A stretch of 64,000 bases of DNA, from the NCBI GenBank assembly GCA_016748015.1, contig JAAOMT010000294.1, forward strand, positions 343,175 to 407,174, in the 5' to 3' direction. Below, piece after piece: positions 1 to 12,899 of this stretch. The notes beneath the pieces were generated by a model. That model was not told the DNA's origin. It saw only the letters and a program-made list of their open reading frames with translations, and made no database searches. This stretch comes from Geosiphon pyriformis. Lineage: Eukaryota; Glomeromycota; Glomeromycetes; Archaeosporales; Geosiphonaceae. A program made the position numbers and the translations under genes. Each line of letters starts with the position of its first letter. The stretch's first letter is position 1.

Positions 1-119
1 GAAGGTGGATCGCTCTCGAAGATTTCTTTCTGCTTCATAATACTCTTTTTGCTTGCTTATGCAGGTGCTGGTCTCACCTTAATTCATTATCTTCCAATTA
101 TTTTCCCCGAACATAAATA
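1..119 (+). CDS. 3' end of a membrane-protein reading frame (partial)
   Basis: The frame is open from the first base of the window and ends in TAG at 117-119. It encodes 39 residues, mostly hydrophobic (a stretch around FIILFLLAY followed by GAGLTLIHYLPIIF), which reads as one membrane helix. It could be the last exon of an upstream gene. Alternatively it is an early exon of the gene at 1177-2037: a GT at 67 or 74 (after a codon's first base) plus a 4-base microexon at 1098-1101 (flanked by AG and GTGAGC) would give the correct phase. That model needs an unusually long intron and is speculative. No family was recognised. Confidence 0.35.
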
Positions 120-1176
120 GACATATTTTATAACCATTTTGGATTTTGAATTTTAGTAATTCTAAAGGAAGTGAAACATTTTTTTGGAAATCTCTATAAA
201 AATATTTTTTAGAGTAGAAAATAAAATTTTAAAAATTATACGCCCTACATCTCCTTAATGATAATAATCACAGCATGATTTATTTTTTAAAAAAATCAAG
301 GGTTTAGGTTTTTTTTAATGCATAAAGTGATCAAAATAAACAAAGTAACGGATAAATTATTTGATATGCAATGAATTTTTCAGGTAAAAAAATTTTCTAC
401 ACAATTATAATCTGGTATCTTGGGAATAAAAGAAATCATAAAATTTTTAAAATAAAAATGTTTAATCCAAAAAGGGTTCTTTGCTAAATATTCAATCACA
501 TATCCAGTAACAAGATCACTGATAATGAAACAAATCTGCCTATATCTATCAACGATTACTGATGAACAATGCCGAATTCAATCAAGTTGACAAAATAATC
601 GTACAAGAATTATTAAAAGAGCGATCAGCTTTTAAGAACATAAATGGGCGTCAAAACGTTCTGGTTTTCACATGGATGATTTAGAATAAAACGGTTTAAT
701 TTTTGGTTGAGAAAGCATCCTTTCAATGGATCTAAATTTTTCTTATAAATCCGACCTTTTAATACAAAAAATAAATAATTTATCTTTCTTATCAGAGGTT
801 TTAACCTGTTATTATTTGGAAATTGAAAATTCTTTTTTTAATTAATTGGGAGAATTTAAGATTAACTTTCATCCCCAACTATTTTTAATCTCTTGGCCGT
901 TTTATCATTTGAACTTTTAATTTTTTTACCAATATGTTTGGACCAGATTGGGTACGTGTTAGAATTCAAAGTTTTAAATGTTTCGTATTTAATTCCCTTT
1001 TGAAGAAACTTTTTTTTTTACTTTATTGTCTGACTCATTTAATTCAACAATGATGTAAAAAATTAGATTGAGTTTTATAAATCTCTTGGATTTGCAGATA
1101 TGTGAGCGATTTTTATATTACTTTTTTAATTTTTAAAAATTAATCGTCTAATCAAAAATCGTTTCTTTTATTTTAG
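120..1176. other. AT-rich spacer or long intron
   Basis: No coding frame of note. A possible microexon (1098-1101) flanked by AG and GTGAGC is the only splice-like signal; see the neighbouring entries. Confidence 0.4.
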
Positions 1177-2037
1177 AATTGCTGGAATTCCAGCTATGTT
1201 AGTCATATATACTGTTATCCCAAGTGTAGTGTATACAGTACGACAGAGAAGTAATAAAGGAAATTGGTATGTGCCTCCTGAAGCTAGGGATGAATCATTA
1301 CCTATGCATGCTAAACTGGTAAGTGATATGAATGATATATAGTTTTGAAATAAGTATTTTTCTTTTTCTTTTTTTCTTTTTCCTCATCACTTTCAACTTA
1401 TCGTTATATTATTTTCTCTGACGATAAAATCAGTTGATTTTAAGAAGTTTAGCATTCATGTTTACGATAAAATATATCGCTCAGTATATATTTCGGCATC
1501 CATCGAGCGAAGTTTTTGTTTCAGGTGCTTTGTTAACTGTTGCGGTTAGTTTATGAAAATTTTATTTTTCTCTACGAGATTATGAGAAAATAAAGTTTAT
1601 TAATTTATCAATTTAAATTTCAACGATGACAGTTAATCACCGTAACAATTTATCACTATGAGAACCTTGGAATAATTAAACCTGCACTTCCCCTCTCAGT
1701 CCTTTGGGGGGTCACCACTTTAACAACCATGTTATATTACTTCACATCAACACATGACGTATCCCACGAGATTTATATCGTTTCGAGTATTATGATGTTT
1801 ATTTTGGAATTTTTATCGCCTCGTACTGAGCAGCCTCATGTAGTATGTTATCACCAAGGACCGCATTTGCTATTATAATGATCTTAAAAACCAATCTGGA
1901 TCACACTAATATAATAATATCAATCGAATATTTTCATTCTTAATTTGTAGAAGACACTGAGGCCATCTCTGCCCAACGCACATAAACCACTTAGTGGTAT
2001 CGATATGCCTTCCGTAGATAATAAAAAAGAAGAGTGA
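1177..2037 (+). CDS. Multi-spanning membrane protein resembling an ABCC-type TMD0 domain, 5' incomplete
   Basis: Four exons join in phase: 1177-1318, 1485-1544, 1633-1842 and 1951-2037 (TGA). The first exon begins with the last base of a codon, so an upstream exon is missing or lies outside my model. The protein shows hydrophobic segments around AMLVIYTVIPSVVYTV, SGALLTVALITVTIYHY, LSVLWGVTTLTTMLYYF and YIVSSIMMFILEFL, then a polar 40-residue tail with several Lys and Glu and a stop. The order of helices and the motifs IYHYENL and LEFLSP are reminiscent of the N-terminal TMD0 of fungal multidrug-resistance ABC transporters (MRP/Ycf1 type), but the frame stops where the linker and ABC core would begin. 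This is either a stand-alone TMD0-like protein or an unrelated small membrane protein. Family assignment is weak; exon structure is good. Confidence 0.5.
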
Positions 2038-2413
2038 ATTACCTAAAAAAATTTATCATAATTTAAACTTTCTTTTAGCTTTGATCTTTTATAGAATTTT
2101 CCCAAAAATTAGTAATTATTATTGATTTCACTTTTTAGATGCTCGCTTATATAATATATTTATATCTCAAAAAAAAATTTTATGAATACCAAACATAGAA
2201 TTTAAAGGGTTTTAATATTCAGAAAGTTCATTTTTTTAGAAAAGTTTAAATGATCTTTTTTTGATTCGGGTGTTAATCGATATGCTTTCTCTAAATACCT
2301 CAAATTAAAGAACGCACGATCTCATGATTTTCCAATTTCTTAATTTAAAATGGGCGTTTATCGGATTCGATTTAGTTATCAATCGGCAAAGGTTGGCAAT
2401 CACTGAAATAAAA

Positions 2414-2446
<33 letters not shown>

Positions 2447-3337
2447 TATTATTATTATTATTATTAAAGGTCTGTTTACAAACCAATGTATGATTAATTA
2501 TTCATATATTGGATAGTTTCAAATGAGCCTTTGAAGCTGACGATTTTGGAATTAAAAGTTGATTTACAAAAATCTTTCCATTCTTTAATTTCTCTTTTAA
2601 TTTTCATTAATTCGTTTGGGTAATTAAATAAACAATGAGTATTTTATTCATTTTTTACAATTAGAAATTCAATTTTTTTTTTACATGATTTCCCAAATAG
2701 GAATTTTCGAAAATTATAGGTGTATTTTAAGTAGCGATATACATGTATTTGGAATTTTTAAATAAAAACCCGGGCAATGTACAACTCAAGTTTATGATAT
2801 AATCTTAAAGTGGGTTAGACCCCCGAATAATTATCAGATTATCTGTTCATATCTCCTGAAAATTTGAAATGAACATCACCAAATTTATTTATTTATTCAT
2901 TAAAGCCTTGGGATTTCTCGGAATTTCATGCTAGTTTTGTCAATAGGAAATACATATATATACATAATAGTTACCAAGTCTCAATATAAGCTTTTAATTG
3001 GTAATCTATCCTATTTATCAAAAAAATTTTAAATTTTAAATCTCTTAATTTTAGCACAGGTATCAATATAAAATATACTAGTACATGTATTGGGATCATA
3101 GAGAAAAAAAAGCTTAGACAGAATTGAGTCCAATATTAAAAGTTAGAAAGTTTATAAAAATTAGTAGTTACTTAAGTAATTATGGAAATGTAAAAGTAAA
3201 TTTTTGTTATTTTTAAGTACAATAAATTTAAATTGTGAGAGCTAAGTAAAAAATTATTATACAAAACAATTATTCAAAATTTTCTAAAATGATTCAAACT
3301 AGTGTGGAGCTAAATCAAATTGATAACGTCGTCGTCG
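2038..3337. other. AT-rich intergenic spacer between convergent genes
   Basis: Both flanking genes end here (the + gene at 2037 and the - gene at 3338). I see homopolymer runs and the palindromic triplet repeat at 2411-2467 but no gene. Confidence 0.6.
2411..2467. repeat. Palindromic (TAA)n/(TTA)n microsatellite
   Basis: About eleven TAA units switch directly into about seven TTA units, so the tract is self-complementary and can form a hairpin or cruciform. It lies between two convergent 3' ends. Confidence 0.9.
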
Positions 3338-6300
3338 TCATCCCTCGATTTCAGATGAGGGTCGTGGGGAGATTGGCATCATATGATTCGTTTTAGATGT
3401 TGGCCCAATCATTTCTGATGCTTGCTGATATATTCGACCCCCGCAGTACATGATAAATAAGTCAAAAGTTTTACTAATAATGTTATTGAGTAATACAACC
3501 GAAGTTACGATAAGTGTTGATAATGGAATTATACTATATGATACCGTCGAACGTAAATATAATATCTAAAATTTTGTAATTTAATAACGAATATTTTAAA
3601 GTTAGATAATTCAGGAATGGAAAAATATTTATTTGAACTAACCTGAATTAAAAGTTGCGGAATATCTTCAATTAAGATATTCACTGTTGAACCCCAAAAT
3701 ATCCACACCTCGGTCTTAGCAGTAAACGGAGCGCTAAACATATCGAATCCGAAAAGTTGTGAGGATAAGATTTTCAATACCTCAATATTAGAACCTGCTA
3801 AAATTGTAAATGCTGAAGCGACTTTATTCCATTTTCGGAACCATTGATTAAACTCCTCATCTTTTGTTTGTTGCGCCATAATAAAATAAGCCATGATAGA
3901 ATTGAAGGCAATTGGAAAGGAAAAAAAGATTATGCTATATTAATTTATAAAAAAGAAGTACTATTAATGCTAGTTTGAGAGAGATTTCAAGTTAATCACA
4001 CTAAGACGCTATAGATACCTTGGAGCATAAAGCCAAGGAACATCTCTGCTATTCTCGATAATAAATAAGGTATCAAACACAAGGTCAACGATAGCAAGGA
4101 CGAACCGAAAAATAATCATATTATTGGCCTAATAAAAAATTTATTAATAAGAGCTTTAGTTGGAAGTTTAGTTATATATGGGAAGAATACTATGTTTAAC
4201 TTACCTTTTGCTTTTTCCTACACGCTATTAGGTAAAATATACATAGGAGGAAAAAACATCCTGAAGCAATAGCTAATTTATATCTGATTTCATACCAAAG
4301 ATTTGCTTTATCAAGAAGAGATGTTAAGTTAATTGATTATATTAAAAATTAGAAAAAACGTAATTAATTTATTAAAACATATACTTACGTATTTGCTGGA
4401 ATCCAAATTGCTCATCTAGGAGGTTTGTAAGGTTATAATTCGCTAGAGCTGTCATTTTCTTATTCATGATCAAGCCATTTGCAGCAAAAATAATATCCTT
4501 CACATTAAGCTCATCTAAATCCTTTGTAGATCGTACTTGAAATTGTAACAATCTCTGTTTATTGGATTTTCCATCGGCTTGGTGTCGATTTGTTGCTTTC
4601 AAACGCGACGACTCAATGGGAATTGTTTCAGCTAGCTGATATTGTAGCTGTTTAATAAATTCGGTTTTTCCAGGCGAGGGAAGAGCATTAAATTGTCTTG
4701 TGCCTTCTGGTGTAAGTCTCACCAAAGCCATTGTGGAATCTAAATATAAAATTTAAATAGAGAAAATATAAGAATTGCTAGTTTTAAAAATAGATGATAT
4801 TGAATAATTTAGCATACCAGCATATTTAATATGAGGGTTTTCTAATTTGATTAAATAAATTACTCATTAAATCTTTAGAGAATTGGAAGAGGAAGTGAAA
4901 AGTATCAAAATAACCTTTACCTGCTTGGGTTGTAATATTCCAAAAGTGACTTTTTATTCCATAGAGCGGCTCGTTTGCACTAGAAGTTTTAACAAAATTA
5001 TTATCAACTAATACATAGTAAGACGTATCACGTTTATTAAATGTTGTTGGGAAAACTTGACAGCTAATAGTAAAGGTATTATTGATAAGTGTACATAAAT
5101 CAGATCGAGATGAGAAAGTTTGTCTGAGAAGATCATTGGCACCATCCCGATATTGATATATTGAAATATTCGCCGTTGATGAAGCTAAGGGATATTTATA
5201 GGTAATATTGATCTGGTCAGTTGCCATTACATCAATCTTTTTCCCGAAAGGCTCCACATTAACGATATTTGGATTTTCAAAGCCTAGATCTTTTTTATAA
5301 AATGAAATAATTAACTGAATTGTATATTATTTAAAGAAAATTTCAAAGAACTGCCTACCATCGACCATAAGTCTAGGAAGTGGACTTGATATTAATGTCC
5401 AACTTTCTTTTGATTTTAGATGGTGATAAGCTAACCACAGGGTATTATTTGGTAAAACACCTTGACCCATAAATTTTTTAAGTGGCATATTATCCGGCAA
5501 TGACCAATATTGTCGAAAGGTACCATTACGATTGTAAATAAGTCCTAAGATGCTCTTGTTGGTTAAGTTCAAGTTAATTGTCACATAGCCTCCATAGTAC
5601 ATTGGTCTGATTTTATATATCCATGATTGGTTAATAGTTTTATTTCCATCTCCTTCGATATTAAATTGTTCAATGGTGTTGATTGATCCAGATGAATAAA
5701 AAGAAACCTTCATAAAAGCTGATAGCGTCGTATTTCCTTTATTCTCTTGACCTAATAAAATACATGTATAGCTTTCAGAAGAATTCAATTTTCAATATTT
5801 AGTGGTTTTAAAGAAAAGTTTTCTCTTGAGAAATAATCAGCAACATAATTTTCTTTACCCGCTAGAATCATAATGAGAACCGCAATCGCATATTTCCAAG
5901 CTTTTCAGATTCATAATTGTTTGATATATTAATAAAGGTTGACTCGTATGTTCAACCTCAGGGTACACCAAGGATACAAATGTATACCACTCTGGTTGTA
6001 ATGGAATTGTTGAATTATCTTCCGAATAAGTGACTTTTCGAGTATTTCTGGCAGTTAAAGCAATCCCATAATTTTCATCAACTGTTGGGAAGACCTTAAA
6101 TCTAAATAGGTCAGTATTTTTCTGGGGAAATATGGTGCCATTTTTATCTTGTTTGATATGACCCTTTTCATCCCTTTTAAAAGGCAAAATAAGTTAGAAT
6201 TTATTATTTATCAAAGAACTGAAAGAAATCTTAAATTAACTATGGCAACTTACGGAGGTGTAAATTGAAACCATTTCACATTTTTTTCAAAGCCTTGAGC

Positions 6301-6890
6301 CCAGAGGAAGCCTTTTGTTGGATTAGTATTTAATACAAGTACTTCTTTATAAACATTTGATTCTGTTAGTTCTATTGGACTAAATAATAATGGAAAAGGA
6401 ATTAAATTTCAAAATTTACTAAATAATTTAAGTTGCGAAAAAGAAAAATATACCCATAAACAATATTCCCAGACCAATCACTAATTATTGCAGATTTATT
6501 ACCAATCCTTGTTTCAGTATCAGTTATATAGGTAATAAAGATATAATTTTTCCATAAAGGATATATAAAGGTTAAAGATTCATTATAATTTGGGATTAAA
6601 GTAACATTAACATCTGGAGCAGTAATAGTTCCATTCGGTAAGACTAGACGAATCGATATGATCTTGTCATTGAACGTCTCTGTCATGTTTTCCTTTCTAT
6701 ACAGATGGAGAAGGACTGTACCATCCGCGTACGATGCAGAGTCATATAACATAATAAAATCCGAATTTGGTTCATTATAAGTAATCTCTGAAGCAATACA
6801 CTGGGTATATAAAAACTTGATAGCAAATATAATAAACAGAAAAATAGCTGACGACGAAAATCGCCAAATTGACCAACGAGATCTTAACAT
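3338..6890 (-). CDS. Large surface glycoprotein with C-terminal multi-pass membrane domain (copy A)
   Basis: Ten exons read in phase on the minus strand: 6890-6454, 6379-6254, 6173-5859, 5771-5359, 5289-4921, 4739-4389, 4305-4205, 4128-4019, 3934-3643 and 3565-3338, giving 913 residues. I chose the Met at 6890 because it aligns with the start of copy B (29697-33174) and precedes a signal-anchor (AIFLFIIFAIKFLYT). Residues to about 675 form an extracellular region with many N-glycosylation sequons (for example NMT, NGT, NVT, NES, NST). The rest holds roughly five membrane segments, including the motif IEDIPQLLIQ. Exons 1-9 have the same lengths as in copy B, and exon 10 is 66 bases longer, giving a different cytosolic tail rich in Pro and Ser. 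No frame damage is seen. I do not recognise a named family; a receptor-like or adhesion role is only inferred from topology. Confidence 0.85.
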
Positions 6891-8286
6891 ATCAGTGATA
6901 GAATTCAATAACTAAAGAAAAAATAATCAAAAAGTCACTCGAACAGCTCAGCGAAAGAAATTTGATAAAGTGGGCTCTTCATACATAAGGCGTTTATAAG
7001 TATGTCGCTTTGGCTGTTTTAAAATTTTAAAACACATATAATACCTCCAATTTGTAACTAATTTTGGGTCTATTCACAAGATATGCAACAAATATTGATC
7101 GCTCTAGCCATTAATATAGAATAATTCTTTGTTTATTTTTCAATATTTGTTTTGGCGATATCAGTCTAATAAGTAAAGCAAAATAAAAGCGTTTTTGAAA
7201 TCCGTCGAGGTCGTTGAAATGGCTGAAAAAGGTATATAGCGCTTCTTGAATAAACGAAAGATGGTAGAATTTCTGAATAGAAACGTTTAGAAAGGAACTA
7301 GACGGTAAAATAAAATATTGATTTATTAAATGCTATTGTATAGAGATTCTTAATTTTGAAAAAGCTTTGGGATAGATCTAGATGTGGTAAGTAAGTTGAG
7401 GTTTGTTTAGTAAATAGAAACTCATGTTGCTACTATTGGCTAATGTGTTCGCCGAAATAATGTCTAAATATAATAGAATTGCAAATCTATAAATTTAATT
7501 TACATTTATTATAATTTTTTTCATTATTTTAATTTTAATTAATTTTATAGGTTTTCCAAAAAATAACATAATTGATAAAATTTTATGTTTTAATAAGTGT
7601 TAAAGATAACATTTTTTTAGAATACAACCAATAAAATATTTAATTTTTATAAGATATATTTTAATTATTTCAAATATTTTAATTGAAATGAATTCAATTT
7701 TTACATTAAAATATTGAAAAGTAATATTAAATTTTTTATAACAAACTTGATAAAGAAATATACTTTGAAATCTTAATTTGGACATTTATGCGCCTTAAAA
7801 TTTTTTGGTTAAGGATTGAACGTAAATCCTAATTAAGAAATAAACTCAAAATATGTGGTTGAAAATTACTAGATTCTAAAATATATTTGCTATATTTGAC
7901 GAAATTTTTGATGTGAAGTTTAAGATTCAATGTAATTAAATAAACTTTTTGAAATAGCCACTTAAACTAGTCAAACAATTATTTTTGCCTATTAAAATAC
8001 TTGTGAGAAATTTAAATATGCCTTTATGTTCTAAACTGTGTCGAGTAAGTGACCTCATATATTATTTCCATATATGCTCGTGGGTAGATTTTCAGGTGTT
8101 CCGGAAATTGCAGAATTTTATTTGATTGGTTATTAAAAAACGTGATACATAATAATTTTAATTGGGAGAAAAAGTAATAATCATGTGTTTAAAGTAATGT
8201 TTATCCGTTACCTGAATATGTAAAATAATAAAGTTAGGGAATTAAATAAAGAAAATGTATGAATAAAAAACGCATAAATACCTACC
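6891..8286. other. AT-rich intergenic spacer
   Basis: The first 80 or so bases upstream of copy A resemble the matching stretch upstream of copy B (both end in a GAATTCTATCAC-type motif just before ATG), so part of the 5' leader was duplicated with the gene. No gene is seen in the rest. Confidence 0.55.
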
Positions 8287-8990
8287 ATTTTGACAAGTTG
8301 TGCTATTATGCCCTGGTTGACTGCATCTACCAAAGGTGTATGTACATGATTTTCCTTTTTTTTTTTTTTTTGGTAATGGATTTATAATATTTGGTTTCTG
8401 GGTGTCTCTTTTGTCATAAAACTAGCGGATTTTCAATTGTTCCAGGTTAATTTTCCTTGTTTGCATCATTGACTTGGATTTTGGAGGGTTCTTCAAGATT
8501 TTGATTTTGCACTGACCTGGTAAGTGTAGCTGTTATTTATTTATGCTGATTAATGAACTCTTTTAATAATGACAACATTTTATCATGGTTATCATAATCA
8601 ACAGCAAGTTGGGTGGTATTTTGTACCAGTTCTCAGACTTCTCCATATTTGACTTTTCGTTGTACTGCACAACATAGAATACATATCACGGATTTGGGTA
8701 TAGTTGAGGGATTTGGCATTAATATTTTGTTCAGATGATTCTTTGTTGATTCTTGGTTCACAAAACAACAGGCATTCACGATTATATCATTTGTTTTTTT
8801 GCTTATCATTATACCACTGAATAGGTATTATTTGAATATGAAATCTCACAATCTTTGAGTGTAGCATCACTCTGAAATAATGACGACAAATAATGTCATG
8901 AGATATGTTGGACATACATGAACAATGATAAGAAATAGAATTAACTACTACTACAAAATGCAGGTGTGTGTCTTTAAATCTTATGTCTTT
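8287..8990 (-). pseudogene. Decayed FAR1/MULE-type transposase with SWIM zinc finger (C-terminal part)
   Basis: On the minus strand, from about 8965 downward, the conceptual frame shows a SWIM-type finger: a CSC pair followed after some 15 residues by CRH and then YFRVMLHSKIVRFHIQ, the block that follows the SWIM finger in FAR1-like MULE transposases. A TGA at 8787-8789 interrupts the frame, and a frameshift near 8640 is needed to continue into a lysine/glutamine-rich region. A final CCHC-like knuckle, GRCSQPGHNSTTC, lies at about 8290-8335. The DDE catalytic domain that should precede the SWIM finger was not found upstream. This is a dead fragment of a Mutator-like element or a domesticated FAR1-like gene. 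Terminal inverted repeats were not identified. Confidence 0.7.
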
Positions 8991-11840
8991 AATTTTTCAA
9001 AGTTCTTGAACATTTTTTTTGTCAACTTTAGCAATTATCGATTTCAAAAGGATTTGTTTGGCATTATATAAATTTTCAACAAATCTATTTGTTATGTTAG
9101 TATTAGAATCTTAAAGACAATAAAATTTTAGACTTATCTAAATAACTTAAAATATTTGTATTATATTTTATTTATCTTAACATAATTATTCACAGTATTT
9201 ATTTGTTTTGCAACAAAATACAAATATTGTGTCATTTTCAACCATTTTGCAGATAATATGTAAGAAGTAAAATATTCATGATTAACCACAAATTACTATT
9301 TGTTGTTAATATGTATTTGATAATATACTTAAGATTTTTAACATAAAAAGTAGTTTGAATTCTAGTAATAAACATTTTTGATATAAATACACAAATTTGT
9401 ACTTGTCAATTAGAATAGAGCGTTTTGATTAAATAATTTTTAACATTAAGATATTTTTTAGTAAGCTAAAACTATTATTTATAAAATTATTTTTTACATA
9501 AATTGTTATAATATATAAAAAAGTCATGAATAAAACTTTTATATTAATTATAAAACTTGAATTTGAGATTTTTGGTAGATTTTTATTGATATAAAAAATA
9601 TTATAATACTCTAACCAAAGAACAATCTGTGCTAATAATATCTAAAATAAGCAAATAAGTTGCTTTTTATTGTCTAATTCAAATTTAATAGCTTATTAAT
9701 AATCATATAATTTGTAATTAAGAAGTGTTGTTAACAAATATAATGTATTTAGCTTTTTATTAATATGAACTTTAAATCTTTATATTATGTTTAAAAAATC
9801 ATGGTCAAGAATAGACTTAGTTAGAAATTTTGCTTTCAGTGGCTTTTTTTGAGTACCAATTAACAGATTTTTATTTTTAATAAGAAATTAAATTTTATTA
9901 ACATTTTTAGAAATATTTTAATATATTAAAACATAATATTAAGCATTAGGATATAATGAATGATTGTATATATTAACAAAAATTGTAAGAGTTATGAGTA
10001 AAACATTTCATAAAGAATTAATATTAGTATGCTATTTACAATCTTGGCATTTTGATTTATAATTATGGTAGTCATGAAAATTGACTTTTTTTTGATTGAC
10101 AATAACCACTAAATTTACATCTGTAACTATGATGTTTAATGTGACCTTTAAAATATAACTTCAATTTTTTTTAGACAATATCAAATTTTTTTTGCTTACC
10201 ATAGTTTTTTATAATATTATTGGCTTCTTTTCATGATGAAAAGATATAATTAACATAGAGATCCAATACATCTATAGATAGACAAAATAAGTAAAACTTA
10301 AAGTAATTTGTTGCATTTTTTCTAATATGTAATCTTATTTTTATTGGATTATTTATATTAGAAAAGTATTATAACACCAAAAAAAAGATGAAATCTACCA
10401 ATAAGAATATAGAATACCTTTATTTACGTCTTAAGAATGTATTCTATATTAAGAGTAGGTTCTATATTAGTAAAAGGAAATTTTTAATGTGTTTTTTTTA
10501 TTATTCTCTATTGGCACTTGTTCAGATGTTTTTTTTGGTCCGTAGCTGTCAATTTTAGACTTTAATATCAAGAAAGTTACGGGTTAGTATTAAAAGAGAA
10601 AGATATTAATATACCATGAACTGGAATATCAATAAAATTGCAGTCTTGAATAGTTTTTGTTTGAATAGTCAGTTTCAACATAATTTATTGGTTTTTAACA
10701 CTTTAAACTTATAACTCATACTTTGTATATGAAGTTTGGCCTCTATTTTCAATAAAACTGGCTTTTCTGGACTCTGTTATTGAACAAAAACTTCAAAAAG
10801 CGCGAACGTCGCATGAAAAAAGTCACAGTTGTACGAAAAAATGCAAGCACAACAAGTTGCATGAAAAAAAGCAATAGTTATCATATATTTTTATTATATG
10901 TATTATTTGTCTTGTATTACAAATATGGTCGGAAGTCACATGATTTTCCAAGATAGTTCCTGGAACAGAGTGTTCCATTTAGATTATAATTTTTAAAAAA
11001 AATTTCAATATTTTATTTATGATTACTACTTATTAATTTAATATTTAAAATTAATTTCTTTTTTTCAATAATAATATCAATTTTTTTTTTCAATAAAAAT
11101 TTTGCTTATTTGTAAACAGAGAAATTTAAATTAAACATAAAATAAACTGAGAATTTATTTGAAAAATATAAAAAAAAAGTTTCAAAGATTAAGAAATGTT
11201 TAAAGTGAATATTTTTATTTACATATGTTTTTTTTGTTTATAATTACTTGTTAGTAATAATAATTTTTTATATATGAATTATTTTCATTTGTTATTTTAG
11301 ATTTCATGGATGATTTATTCTGAGGTTAAAGAATTTTTTTTTCAATGGATGATTGGGTAAAAATAAGCTGTTAGAGTTTGAATTTTCAGATGGTATGATA
11401 TACTTTTTTAATGAGCTTGAAAAGGTAAATAAATATAGATTCGTTTTAAAAAATGTAAATATAGCAGTATATAAATTCTTATAATACTATTTTATATATC
11501 TTTAGATTGCCAAGACTCGAAAAAAAAATGATATTTATTATAGCAATTGAGTAAATAGTTCCATAGTCAATTGGATAAATTTTCATATTTCACAATTGGC
11601 AGACTTTTAGATATTTGAAATACCTACCAATTACTACGCCTACGCTGACGAAAGTTCAAAATAGAAACTCTTGAATGTGGCAGATTTCACCTTAATAATA
11701 ATAATAATAATAGGAAAAAACCCTATTTTCTAAACGAAAAGGCATTTCAACTGTTCCCAGCATAATTAAACATTGACACAAGGGAAAATGATCAGTTTGT
11801 CCAAGATCAAAAGATTGTAGAAATTTTTTTGCATGGGCTT
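8991..11840. other. Long AT-rich gene-free stretch
   Basis: Nearly 3 kb of homopolymer-rich sequence without a convincing exon. A perfect 12-base inverted repeat (AATATAGAATAC and its complement) occurs at about 10408-10451, and two near copies of GTYGCATGAAAAAAG lie at about 10808-10870. These may be worn ends of transposable elements. Confidence 0.5.
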
Positions 11841-11849
11841 TTTGTATGA

Positions 11850-12010
11850 AGAAAAGATTTGTGTTGAAATTTTGCAACAGCATGTTGGGGGAAGTTAATA
11901 TAATAATTGGGAAGAAATGGTACTTTCAACAAGATTACAATCCCAAGAAATCTTTTGAAAATCTATCACGAAAATTAAATGGAATTTTTTTTAGGAGAAA
12001 TTGATGCATT
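11850..12010 (+). pseudogene. Short Tc1/mariner transposase relic
   Basis: A plus-strand frame reads GKKWYFQQDYNPKKS, matching the second catalytic block of Tc1/mariner transposases (normally W-x-FQQDNDPKHT, where D is the second catalytic Asp). The frame is open only about 50 residues, with stops on both sides and no first or third catalytic block nearby. It is a small fragment of an old element. Confidence 0.5.
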
Positions 12011-12245
12011 TACAAGACAAGGTAAAACCTTGTAGGATTACAGTAAATCAAAACTGGTTTAAGCTTCAAAATATTTTATTCTTCAAGAAAAACTTTTAAA
12101 ATTTTTTAGATTTTCTAAACCATCAAGTACATTTATTTTCTCATTTCAAATTATTCTATTTTTGTTTTAACATTTTCCTTTAAAACTTTTTCGAAAGTAT
12201 CTAGATTTCGACTGATACCGCATTTTTCAGGAACCTTTTTGACCA

Positions 12246-12899
12246 TCAGTCACCATAGTCATAATTAGATGAAGTAGCAAAGATTTGAGTCCAGTAATCA
12301 TCCACCATAGCGGAACCAAAATGGGTGAATTCCTGTTTAAGAATGTTTGCCCGATGATGGGACGAGTCCATCCATCTGTTTTTTAGGTAAAAAGAATTCG
12401 ATTTTAAAAACTTCTTCCAGAGAAACTTATTTAAATAACGAAAAATTTTAAAAGATAAAAGATAAAAAATTTAAAATTTCTTACGCATCCATAATTTCAT
12501 ATGGATTCGATGTCTGGGCTCCGATGTTTTCACCCACATAATAATAATTAAACCCTTCATCCAGAATACGAGTGCCAACATCTCCACCCGGATCATCATG
12601 AGTCATGGTGTGAATTTCGGCTTGATATTCGGAATGTAGTTGAGCGCATTTTATTAGGCGACTAATAAATTAAAATATCGGGTGAATTTATTCAAAAAAT
12701 CAAATGGCATAATATATATATTGACAAGATCAATAAGGAATACGTACGGATCAAGTTTCAGTGCTTGGATGCCATTCCTTACTCGCTCCTCGTTTACTAA
12801 ATTTAAAAGTGTTTGAGATGAGGAAGCAAATGCCAGGTTTGTTGCCATGATAAAAATTATAAAAATAGAGAAAAAAAGAATTTGGATTTTGAAGACCAT
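12246..12899 (-). CDS. Secreted CAP-superfamily (SCP/PR-1-like) protein
   Basis: Three exons on the minus strand (12899-12748, 12661-12485, 12375-12246) give 152 residues. An upstream in-frame Met exists at 13022 only within low-complexity leader sequence; the Met at 12899 starts a good signal peptide (hydrophobic core, likely cut after Ala25). The mature part shows CAP features: LLNLVNEERVRNG at its start, a CAQLHSEYQ helix, the GENIGAQ box, and WMDSSHHRANIL near the end, which correspond to the conserved CAP motifs. The length is typical of a minimal CAP domain without an extension. CAP proteins are extracellular and in fungi bind sterols or act at host interfaces. A role at the plant interface is plausible but inferred. 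Confidence 0.85.

Noticed and set aside
11692-11883. Minus-strand frame ending in poly-Tyr
   Set aside because: The end is a translated TAA repeat and the plus strand here better fits a Tc1/mariner trace.
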